Assembly (NCBI GenBank): GCA_023444055.1
Contig: JAEZRV010000090.1
Span: 62,001-126,000 of the forward strand
Direction: 5' to 3'
Length of the DNA: 64,000 nucleotides
DNA from: Bacillota bacterium
Lineage (GTDB): Bacteria > Bacillota > Clostridia > Acetivibrionales > DSM-1351
Shown here: positions 43,909 through 51,575 of the stretch, piece by piece
Position numbering within the stretch: the first letter of the stretch is position 1
How the letters are laid out: each line of letters starts with the position of its first letter
Position numbers and translations under genes: made by a program
The notes under the pieces: model-generated
What the model was told of the DNA's origin: nothing
Database searches by the model: none
The model's input: only the letters and a program-made list of their open reading frames with translations

Positions 43909-44130
43909 ATTTTTTTCCTATGAGTCATTAGCAAAGTATCAAATTTAGCTTTTAAAGTTATTACAAAACATTTCTACACAATATCACAACTTAATAATTT
44001 AAGTATTTACAAAGCATATTTGCACTGCATCATCAATTTAATTATATTGTATTATTTAACTGCTTTACACGCAGTCTATTATGTAGTTTTTTATTATCTG
44101 CTTAACTTTAAGCTATAAAAGTTTAATTAT

Positions 44131-45069
44131 TTAATTTTCTTCCCAGTTATCGGTACCCTCTTCAACAGGTATAACTTCCATGAATGCTGCTATAGCAACT
44201 TCTATTTGACTATCATCAGGTTCCCTAGTAGTGAATGACTGGAACATCAAACCAGGTGCAGTAATTAATTTAGAAAACCAGCTTTCGCGCTTCACAGCAA
44301 TCTTAACAAATTCAAGAGAAACACCTGCAACTAAAGGCACTAGTAGTATCCTTATCAACGCATTTATAAAGACATTATGCCAGCCAGCAAATGCAAAAAT
44401 TAAAATACTAATTATCATTATTGTAAAAAGTAGTGATGTTCCACATCTAGGGTGCCTTGTGGAGTATTTCCTTACATTTTCAACAGTCATTTCTTCTCCA
44501 TGCTCATAGCAGTGAATAGTCTTGTGCTCAGCACCATGATATTCCCATACTCTCCTCATCTCCTTCATTAAGGAGACAAGTGCAAGGTATCCGATAAATA
44601 TACCTACTCTAACAACACCTTCAATAAGGTTGAGAACAATAACATTTTGTATATTAATAAAATTTGATAAAAAGTCAGTAATAAAATTCGGAAGTAAAAT
44701 AAATAAACCTACACTTAAAAATAATGATACTATTACAGAAAAATATATTGCAATATCTGTTATCTTATCTCCAAATTTCCTTTCTAGAAATTGTTCAAAC
44801 TTTGATGGTTCATATGGCTTGTCATCATCTTCTAAATCAATGAACTCTGCAGAATACATAAGTGCTTTCACACCAATAACTAGTTGGCTGAAAAGATTCA
44901 CCGCTCCTCTAATTATAGGAATTTTGGAAAGCTTTCCTTTTGGTTTCATTGGTTGTTTATCAACCACTATTTCTCCATCTGGTTTTCTTATAGCTGTAGC
45001 TTTATACTGAGGACCAATCATCAAAAGCCCCTCTAATAAAGCTTGACCACCAATTGTAGTTTTTTTCAT
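44131..45069 (-). CDS. DUF1385 family membrane protein (YqhQ-like)
   Basis: A 312-residue protein with the family opening KTTIGGQALLEGLLMIGPQY and IIRGAVNLFSQLVIGVKALMYSAEF. Four membrane helices follow, and the central EYHGAEHKTIHCYEHGEEMTVENVRKYSTRHPRCGTSL block contains conserved His and Cys residues that suggest metal binding. Function is not established. ATG 45069 has GGGAGGA just upstream; the earlier ATG overlaps that site. It lies between rpmE and prmC, a conserved position. Confidence 0.9.
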   Translation of the reverse strand: MKKTTIGGQALLEGLLMIGPQYKATAIRKPDGEIVVDKQPMKPKGKLSKIPIIRGAVNLFSQLVIGVKALMYSAEFIDLEDDDKPYEPSKFEQFLERKFGDKITDIAIYFSVIVSLFLSVGLFILLPNFITDFLSNFINIQNVIVLNLIEGVVRVGIFIGYLALVSLMKEMRRVWEYHGAEHKTIHCYEHGEEMTVENVRKYSTRHPRCGTSLLFTIMIISILIFAFAGWHNVFINALIRILLVPLVAGVSLEFVKIAVKRESWFSKLITAPGLMFQSFTTREPDDSQIEVAIAAFMEVIPVEEGTDNWEEN

Positions 45070-45304
45070 TTTTCCTCCCATATTGCAAAAAATATAGAAT
45101 ATCCGTATTTAATATAATAAAAATAGCATATTAGGTATGTATCCAATAAATAATACTATATATCAAATCATACGAAAACAAAGTAAAATAGTCAATTGTA
45201 TTATAAAATTATTTTATTTTTATTAACAAAATAATACTATCTCGTTTATAAATATAAGAAACAATATTTTAAATGCATATTAGTATAAGTTTTTATTTTA
45301 AACA

Positions 45305-45362
45305 ACTCAACTTTCCATTGATAAGTTGAACACCTACGATTTTTTACCTGGGAAAGTTGAGT
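45305..45362. repeat. Inverted repeat downstream of rpmE
   Basis: Perfect 12-base arms ACTCAACTTTCC / GGAAAGTTGAGT around 34 bases. No T-run follows on either strand, so it is not an obvious terminator. Similar CAACTTTCC strings occur near 28420 and in reverse near 20635, but I cannot show they are one element. Confidence 0.4.
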
Positions 45363-45367
45363 AAATA

Positions 45368-45400
45368 AACAAAAGACTAGGAAAAATATCCTAGCCTTTA
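45368..45400 (-). terminator. Rho-independent terminator of rpmE
   Basis: Minus strand AGGCTAGGA / TCCTAGTCT with one G-U pair and a 7-base loop, followed by TTTTGTTT, about 30 bases after the rpmE stop. Confidence 0.75.
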
Positions 45401-45429
45401 TAATGTCTTAATTCTTATATTGTATTGAA

Positions 45430-45639
45430 TTATCCATTGTCAACAATACCATATTTCTTTTTAAACCTATCAACACGTCCACCAGTATCAATGAGTTTCT
45501 GCCTTCCAGTAAAGAAAGGATGACACTTTGAACAAATTTCAACGTGAAGATTCTTCTTAGTAGAACCAGTTGTAAAAGTCTCACCACATGCACACTTTAC
45601 TACTGCTTCTGCATAATCAGGATGAATACCTTCTTTCAT
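45430..45639 (-). CDS. rpmE: 50S ribosomal protein L31 (zinc-binding form)
   Basis: A 69-residue ribosomal protein (MKEGIHPDYAEAVVKCACGETF; STKKNLHVEICSKCHPFFTGRQK). The cysteine pairs CAC and CSKC mark it as the zinc-containing type. Length is normal. ATG has GAAGGTG upstream and it has its own terminator. Confidence 0.97.
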   Translation of the reverse strand: MKEGIHPDYAEAVVKCACGETFTTGSTKKNLHVEICSKCHPFFTGRQKLIDTGGRVDRFKKKYGIVDNG

Positions 45640-45822
45640 TGTTTTTCACCTTCTTTCAACATAATGCATTGTCCTCAATGAACAGCATAATTATTATATA
45701 TTCAACGTACTATACGTACTAAATTGCTTATTAAAGAGGCAAGTGATATTTTACCACAAAAATTTGTATACCGCAACCCCCATTTTTTATACTTTTCAAG
45801 GTAATATTTACAAAATGCGTTA

Positions 45823-48174
45823 CTATGAATTATTTTTATCAAGGAAAGATAATTTTATACTATTCACAAAATCGTCATTTGTCCTTGTCTGCATAAGCTT
45901 GTTTATCAATACTTCAGTTACCTCAGCAGTACCCATATTGCTCATAGCCTTTCTAATAGCCCAAACGCTTTCCAGCTCTTTTTGGCTCAATAATAATTCT
46001 TCTCTTCTAGTTCCTGACTTATTAATATCAATAGCAGGGAATATTCTCTTCTCAGAAAGTTTTCTATCAAGGTGAAGTTCCATATTACCTGTTCCCTTGA
46101 ATTCCTCGAATATAACATCGTCCATTCTGCTTCCTGTCTCAATAAGTGCCGTTGCCATTATTGTTAAACTTCCGCCATTTTCAATATTTCTGGCTGCCCC
46201 AAAGAACTTCTTTGGCTTGTGTAACGCTCCAGGATCTAGACCTCCTGATAATGTTCTACCAGTAGGTGGTATCGTAAGGTTATATGCTCTAGCTAATCTA
46301 GTAATACTATCAAGCAAAATTACAACATCCTTTTTCTGCTCAACAAGTCTTTGTGCTCTCTCTAATACCATCTCAGCAACTTTTATATGATGTTCAGGAA
46401 CCTCATCAAAAGTAGAATATATTACTTCTCCTTTTATAGAACGCTGCATATCTGTAACCTCTTCAGGTCGTTCATCTATAAGTAATACTATGAGCTCTAT
46501 TTCTGGATAATTTACAGTAATAGAATTGGCAATTTTCTTGAGAAGTATTGTCTTACCAGCCTTTGGAGGAGAAACAATCATTCCTCTTTGTCCTTTTCCT
46601 ATCGGAGCAATAAGGTCAATAAGTCTTGTTGAAAACTCTCTAGGGGCTGTCTCTAACGTAATTCTATTATCAGGATAAATAGGGGTCAAATATTCAAATG
46701 GTACTCTTTTAGATGCAACATCAGGTGTGTCCCCATTGATTGATTGAACATAGAGTAATGCCTGAAATTTTTCTCCCTCTTTTGGGATTCTTCCCTTACC
46801 ACGCAGCTTGTCACCTGTTTTAAGTCCAAATCTTCTTATTTGTGAAGGAGAAACATAAACATCCTTTAAACCGGATAAATAATTTTCACTTCTTAGAAAT
46901 CCATAGCCATCTGGTAAAACTTCAAGAACGCCTTCTACAGGATCATCGCTCTCAGTCGCTTGCTGGCCATTTGATTGAGTCTGAAACTGTGGCTGTTGAG
47001 TATTTTGTTGAGGCTGTAATTGGGATTGTTGGCCATTCTGTTGAATTGGCATTTGCACTTGCTGACCACTTTGTTGGGTTGGCATTTGCACTTGCTGCCC
47101 ATTTTGTTGGGTTGGCATTTGTACTTGCTGCCCATTTTGTTGAGGCTGTGGTTGTTGCCGTACTTGCTGGGTTCTCCTCATCTGTGAATAAGGCGACTGC
47201 CCATTTTGTTGTGTTTCTGTTTTTTGTGGTGTAGAACCTACCAGAGGTTTATTTCCAATCCTCTGTGGTCTTGCAGTAGCACTTTTTAAAGGCATATCAA
47301 TCTTTGTAGACCTATGAGTATGTACTCTGCTTTGTACTTTAGTATTTTCTTTTTCGGTATACGTATTTTCAGCATCTTTTATTTCTATATGCTTTAATCT
47401 CTCAGGTAGTTTGCCTGTATTTGCTTTTATAACATTTTCTGTTTTTGTTTCGGCTTCTATTTTAGTATCTGTTTCTGCTTTGGCACTTTCATCTATATTT
47501 GTATTTACTTTTTTCTTAGCATCTGACTCAGTATCGGTATTTGTCTCTGCTTTAGCATCTGCTTCTATTTCGGAATTTTGTTCTGTTTTAGTCCCAGCTT
47601 CTATTTTAGAATTTATTTCCGTCTTATCATCTGCTTCTATTTTAGACTTTATTTCTGTTTTATTATCTGCTTCAATTTTAGAATTTTCTTCTGTTTTATT
47701 ATCAGACGCTATTTTAATAGCTGTTACTGAATTACTCTTTTTATCTAATTCTGGTAACATATTTGATTTTGCATTCTTCTTACTAGGTTTTAATTTTATA
47801 TCTTGACTATCAGAATTTTTCGAGTTACTATCTTCCTGCTTATCTAATTTGGAAGTACTGCTAGGTCTTCCTCTCTTAGACTTTCTCAATACAGGTTCTT
47901 GATTTGCTTGCATTTCATTTCCTTCATTAACCTTGGATACATATTCATTAACGGTATTAGTTTCAATAACGCTATTAGGCTCAGATTGTGAACTTTCTTT
48001 GGAAGTACTTATATTCTTGCTCTCCTGGCCGTCTGCCGTATCTTCACTAGAACTTTTGACTAACAAATCCAAAAGCTCGTTCTTTTTATATTTAGATATA
48101 TTTTTAATCCCCATCATCTTTGCTATATATCGCAAATCTTCTAGGGTCTTCGACTGCAAATTAACCTGCTCCAT
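45823..48174 (-). CDS. rho: Transcription termination factor Rho with long Q/N-rich insert
   Basis: A 783-residue Rho, much longer than the usual 420-430. Residues 1-50 form the Rho_N domain (KTLEDLRYIAKMMGIKNISKYKKNELLDLL). Residues about 50-405 are an insert of low complexity: a charged region of repeats built on K(T/I)E..SKIEAD (about 155-250), then a Gln/Asn-rich stretch (about 320-405) with five repeats of QNGQQVQMP type. After it the standard enzyme resumes: RNA-binding domain (EGVLEVLPDGYGFLRS), Walker A SPPKAGKT (about 538), LLDSITRLARAYN and GGLDPGALHKPK. The ATPase parts look intact. A Q/N-rich insert is a known prion-like feature of clostridial Rho. Confidence 0.96.
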   Translation of the reverse strand: MEQVNLQSKTLEDLRYIAKMMGIKNISKYKKNELLDLLVKSSSEDTADGQESKNISTSKESSQSEPNSVIETNTVNEYVSKVNEGNEMQANQEPVLRKSKRGRPSSTSKLDKQEDSNSKNSDSQDIKLKPSKKNAKSNMLPELDKKSNSVTAIKIASDNKTEENSKIEADNKTEIKSKIEADDKTEINSKIEAGTKTEQNSEIEADAKAETNTDTESDAKKKVNTNIDESAKAETDTKIEAETKTENVIKANTGKLPERLKHIEIKDAENTYTEKENTKVQSRVHTHRSTKIDMPLKSATARPQRIGNKPLVGSTPQKTETQQNGQSPYSQMRRTQQVRQQPQPQQNGQQVQMPTQQNGQQVQMPTQQSGQQVQMPIQQNGQQSQLQPQQNTQQPQFQTQSNGQQATESDDPVEGVLEVLPDGYGFLRSENYLSGLKDVYVSPSQIRRFGLKTGDKLRGKGRIPKEGEKFQALLYVQSINGDTPDVASKRVPFEYLTPIYPDNRITLETAPREFSTRLIDLIAPIGKGQRGMIVSPPKAGKTILLKKIANSITVNYPEIELIVLLIDERPEEVTDMQRSIKGEVIYSTFDEVPEHHIKVAEMVLERAQRLVEQKKDVVILLDSITRLARAYNLTIPPTGRTLSGGLDPGALHKPKKFFGAARNIENGGSLTIMATALIETGSRMDDVIFEEFKGTGNMELHLDRKLSEKRIFPAIDINKSGTRREELLLSQKELESVWAIRKAMSNMGTAEVTEVLINKLMQTRTNDDFVNSIKLSFLDKNNS

Positions 48175-48389
48175 AGTTCACCACCTTATAAAATTCTTTT
48201 TATCGTTTAACTTAAAAATTAGGAAATTTTTACGAAAAATCATTTTAGAAAACCCAATTTAAATCTTTTTCTAGAGGAGAGTTTTTGAACATTCCACAGA
48301 GGTTATTATATCAAAATAGAAAAAACATGTCAATCTCAGCGTTATATTTCAAACTATATAAAATTATTTCCTTAGCTTAATCTCTTTAT

Positions 48390-49028
48390 TCATACTTTTT
48401 TAATATTATATTTAGATTTTCTTTCTCCTAATACAATCTTAACCTTCTGAATTGTTTTCTTCAAATCATTATTTGATGAAGCAGGTATGAATTTATTTCC
48501 TGAGCATTTTGGACATTTAAGGTAAATACCCTTACGCAGCAAAAAAACACCAATATTATTGCAACCGCACTGACAGTGCAAATCACCTTGCTCAGCAATA
48601 TCATGTATTTTATTCAAAGTTTCTATCATAACTTGAGTATTAACAAAATAATTCTCATACCCAAGCCCATCTATAATATCATCTAATTCCTTTTCAAAAT
48701 TATCAACATATTCTCTTACTACAGAATCTCTGCCAATAAAGCATTGCTTGATATTTGTATCTGGACATGTATACACCATAATATCTTTACTGGTAAGATC
48801 TTCTCTATTTATTATTAAAGAATGATCTGTTCCACAACCAATGCAAGGCACAATAATCCTATACGTGTTCTTGCAAATTTCAAATATCTCTAGTTTTATA
48901 CCTTCACACCTACATTTTGGCAAAATACTTTTATGTCGATGGAATCTAAAAAGATTGATATTTGTAAAATCAAACGTTCCACAGCAGAAGCATTTATATG
49001 CTATTGTAACATCCATATCAATTAGCAT
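48390..49028 (-). CDS. Clostridial conserved hypothetical protein with several CxxC zinc-ribbon motifs
   Basis: A 212-residue soluble protein. Cysteine pairs recur along its length: YKCFCCGTFDF (about 12), PKCRCEG (about 37), PCIGCGTDH (about 62), HCQCGCN (about 152) and KCPKCSGNKF (about 172), so two or three zinc ribbons are likely. A helical middle (VREYVDNFEKELDDIIDGLGYENYFVNTQ) separates them. The spacing is reminiscent of zinc-ribbon regulators, but no family is certain. ATG has GAGGTGAG upstream. It lies just upstream of rho on the same strand with a 215-base spacer. Confidence 0.7.
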   Translation of the reverse strand: MLIDMDVTIAYKCFCCGTFDFTNINLFRFHRHKSILPKCRCEGIKLEIFEICKNTYRIIVPCIGCGTDHSLIINREDLTSKDIMVYTCPDTNIKQCFIGRDSVVREYVDNFEKELDDIIDGLGYENYFVNTQVMIETLNKIHDIAEQGDLHCQCGCNNIGVFLLRKGIYLKCPKCSGNKFIPASSNNDLKKTIQKVKIVLGERKSKYNIKKV

Positions 49029-49624
49029 CTTCTCACCTCATCAATACTGTATTATTCGCTATTAAAATTAAAATTCCTTCTTAATTGTATTATGTAAAGC
49101 TATTTACTTATATTTATTATAAGGCCTTAAAAAATTATTTATTATTTGCATCTACTTTAAGTATGCGACTGTCTTTGAAAACTATACAGATACATGAAAA
49201 GAAAATGTATTTAAATAAACTTAATATCTTCTTTCTTAAATAAAAGTATATCCAAAATATATATTTTATATATCACAATAGTCCACAAGAATGACTGGTT
49301 ATTTTATTGATAGTGATTCAACTAAGAAATTATTGTATGAAAATCTAATTAAGGAAAGCGATTCTCTCCTTGATTTGGATAATGCATTAAAAATAGCTCA
49401 CGTCACATAACTATTAAAAAATCAAACACAGGAATAGGCGACTTTAGCAATAAATCACATTAACAGCAAGCATATTATACAAATTTTATTATATTTGTTT
49501 ATGTTACTTTTTATCATATACGAAAACTACAGCACCCTATTTATAAGGCTTCAAAATATGTGGTATATAAAACTTAGGAATTTAGGTTGTAAATGAGCAA
49601 ATAAGAATGTCGTACTTTAAACAT
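49029..49624. other. Long AT-rich intergenic region
   Basis: About 600 bases between the zinc-ribbon gene and the tRNA-Thr terminator. It holds one short plus-strand frame (49291-49410, 39 codons, MTGYFIDSDSTKKLLYENLI...) with no ribosome-binding site; it might be a gene fragment. I see no RNA gene or mobile-element end. Confidence 0.4.
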
Positions 49625-49658
49625 AAAAACCTTCAAATCGTTAGATTTGAAGGTTTTT
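49625..49658 (-). terminator. Rho-independent terminator after tRNA-Thr
   Basis: Perfect 15-bp arms AAAAACCTTCAAATC / GATTTGAAGGTTTTT with a GTTA loop; it begins directly at the CCA end of the tRNA. Confidence 0.88.
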
Positions 49659-49733
49659 GGAGCTGGCGGACGGAATCGAACCCCCGACCTGCTGATTACA
49701 AGTCAGCTGCTCTACCTGCTGAGCTACACCAGC
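49658..49733 (-). tRNA. tRNA-Thr (anticodon TGT)
   Basis: A 76-base cloverleaf on the minus strand with acceptor GCTGGTG/CGCCAGC (one G-U), D-stem GCTC/GAGC, anticodon stem GCTGA/TCAGC with loop CTTGTAA, T-loop TTCGATT and encoded CCA. The anticodon TGT reads ACA threonine codons. The T-stem (GGGGG over CCGTC) has a G-G mismatch at its centre next to a G-U pair, which is unusual. Confidence 0.93.
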
Positions 49734-49987
49734 ATTACTATATTCTGAATCACAGCCGTGACATATGATTCTATTCAAGAACATTAATTACGCCCTTGAC
49801 ACTTTGATAGTATAACAGGGGATTGTTTATGTGTCAACACTTTTTTCGATAAAATTTAATACATTTTTTACAAAAAAACAATTGAAAAACTGTATTAAAA
49901 TAAAAAGTCAATCCTTGAATTAAATGCTAAGTTCCAACTTATTAATTAAACAATAATATAAAAGTTGAAGTATAGTTTTCATAAAAT

Positions 49988-50020
49988 AAAAAAACAGCTA
50001 ACTCCTTTAAGAATTAACTG
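49988..50020 (-). terminator. Rho-independent terminator after tRNA-Val
   Basis: Minus strand CAGTTAATTC / GAGTTAGCTG (two G-U) with loop TTAAAG, then seven T, eight bases after the tRNA 3' end. Confidence 0.8.
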
Positions 50021-50027
50021 CTTTTTA

Positions 50028-50103
50028 TGGTGGGAACTATAGGGCTCGAACCTATGACCCTCTGCTTGTAAGGCAGATGCTCTCCCAGCTGAGCTAAGCT
50101 CCC
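50028..50103 (-). tRNA. tRNA-Val (anticodon TAC)
   Basis: A 76-base cloverleaf: acceptor GGGAGCT/AGTTCCC, D-stem GCTC/GAGC, anticodon stem TCTGC/GCAGA with loop CTTACAA, T-loop TTCGAGC, encoded CCA. Anticodon TAC reads GTA valine codons. It has its own promoter and terminator, separate from tRNA-Thr. Confidence 0.95.
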
Positions 50104-50116
50104 GAACGCATTGTTA

Positions 50117-50145
50117 ATTATAAACTTTACCTGGGCAATTGTCAA
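50117..50145 (-). promoter_or_regulatory. Consensus SigA promoter of tRNA-Val
   Basis: Minus strand TTGACA (50145-50140), 17-base spacer, TATAAT (50122-50117), 13 bases before the mature tRNA 5' end. Both hexamers match consensus exactly. The spacer onwards to 50409 has no other gene. Confidence 0.88.
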
Positions 50146-50409
50146 TAAAATTTTTATAATTTGTTAAATATTTATTTACTTGCTAGGGCTCGAAGCGTAA
50201 CGTAAAAGCTGTAAGTCACAAAGCCGCTAAGCCAAACTTAAATATATGCCTTCTAAAAACAATACATAATTCCTATAATTAAGTACACATATTAATAATG
50301 CAAATATCTATTCTTTTTCTTGAAATAATTGTATAATTAATAAAGATTAGCTTGTATGATCGCATATCTAATTAAATTATTTATATATAAAATATCAGGA
50401 GGTAAACAA

Positions 50410-51117
50410 ATGATCCCAACACCACATATTAATGTAGCAGAACAGGGTATTATTGCAGAAACAGTATTATTGCCTGGAGATCCTCTTCGTGCTAAGTTTA
50501 TAGCAGAAACTTTTTTGGAAAACCCAGTTCAGTTTAATGCTATCCGCAACATGTTTGGTTATACTGGAACATATAAAGGAAAAAAGATATCTGTTATGGG
50601 TACAGGCATGGGTATGCCATCAATAGGTATTTATTCTTATGAGCTTATACATTTCTATGGGGTTAAAAACCTTATTAGAATTGGATCTTGTGGTGCTATT
50701 CAAAAAGATATTAAAATTAGAGATATAATTATTGGAATGTCAGCTTCTACAACATCAAACTTTGTAGCACAGTATAATTTACCTGGAACCTATGCACCTA
50801 CAGCATCATGGTCACTTATGAAAAAAGCTATATCTATAGCTGATAGTAAAGGAATTGAAACTAAAGTAGGAAATGTTTTATCAGCAGATGTATTTTATGA
50901 TGATGATCCTGATACTTGGAAGCAATGGGCTAAAATGGGTGTTCTAGCTATAGAGATGGAGGCTGCAGCTTTATATATGAATGCTTCTCGCGCTGGTGTT
51001 AATGCATTAGGCATATTCACCGTTTCTGATTCATTTACTTCACATGAGGTTACTACAGCAGAAGAACGTCAGACCTCATTTACAAACATGATGGAAATCG
51101 CATTGGAATGTGTTTAG
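50410..51117 (+). CDS. deoD: Purine-nucleoside phosphorylase DeoD
   Basis: A 235-residue cytosolic hexameric enzyme that cleaves purine (deoxy)nucleosides with phosphate. Motifs: LPGDPLRAKFIAETFLENP (phosphate site), MGTGMGMPSIGIYSYELI, IRIGSCGAI, and VLAIEMEAAALYM (ribose-binding Met-Glu), with the catalytic Asp in FTVSDSF. ATG 50410 has CAGGAGGT upstream; the 18 codons before it are not conserved. It is a single gene with a terminator at 51156. Confidence 0.96.
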   Translation: MIPTPHINVAEQGIIAETVLLPGDPLRAKFIAETFLENPVQFNAIRNMFGYTGTYKGKKISVMGTGMGMPSIGIYSYELIHFYGVKNLIRIGSCGAIQKDIKIRDIIIGMSASTTSNFVAQYNLPGTYAPTASWSLMKKAISIADSKGIETKVGNVLSADVFYDDDPDTWKQWAKMGVLAIEMEAAALYMNASRAGVNALGIFTVSDSFTSHEVTTAEERQTSFTNMMEIALECV

Positions 51118-51155
51118 TCTGAAATGATATTACCCATGCAATAATATTGTAAATT

Positions 51156-51213
51156 AAACTAATACGGCTACGTAGAGTTTTGATAAAAATTCTTTGTAGT
51201 CGTATTAGTTTAT
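51156..51213 (+). terminator. Hairpin terminator after deoD
   Basis: Arms AAACTAATACG / CGTATTAGTTT with an inner partial pairing, ending in TTTATTAAA. From 51214 to 51575 I see only AT-rich DNA carrying the next gene's promoter region. Confidence 0.7.
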
Positions 51214-51575
51214 TAAATTAGAGTCGATGGTTGTGATTTAGCCAATTTTTAATAAGAATTTTATAGTATAACCGCTTTATTTTACTTTTATGTTACATTT
51301 ATTAGTTTATCTCAAGACATCTCTTTTATATTTTTTAATACTTTGATATAATCAAAAATGCTGGAAATAATGCAGATATGCGTTTAAACAGTTTTTGCAA
51401 TAGTGTATTAATCAGAATAACGCAAGTAAATATTTATAATTTAAATTTCTGATATACAGTATATTTGCTAAAGCACATATTTAGGTACAGCTTAATAATA
51501 TACTCCATTAATATTTTCGTTATTGGAAACAATATTACTTTCTGTCCACATAATCTATCGGAAGCTGGGAAGAAC

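Noticed and set aside
46842..47806. Long plus-strand open frames opposite rho
   Set aside because: They are mirror readings of the repetitive rho insert; composition is repetitive (many VSALA or FVGLAF repeats) and no ribosome-binding site or promoter is present.
49291..49410. 39-codon frame before tRNA-Thr
   Set aside because: No ribosome-binding site or promoter; kept only as a possible gene fragment in the intergenic note.
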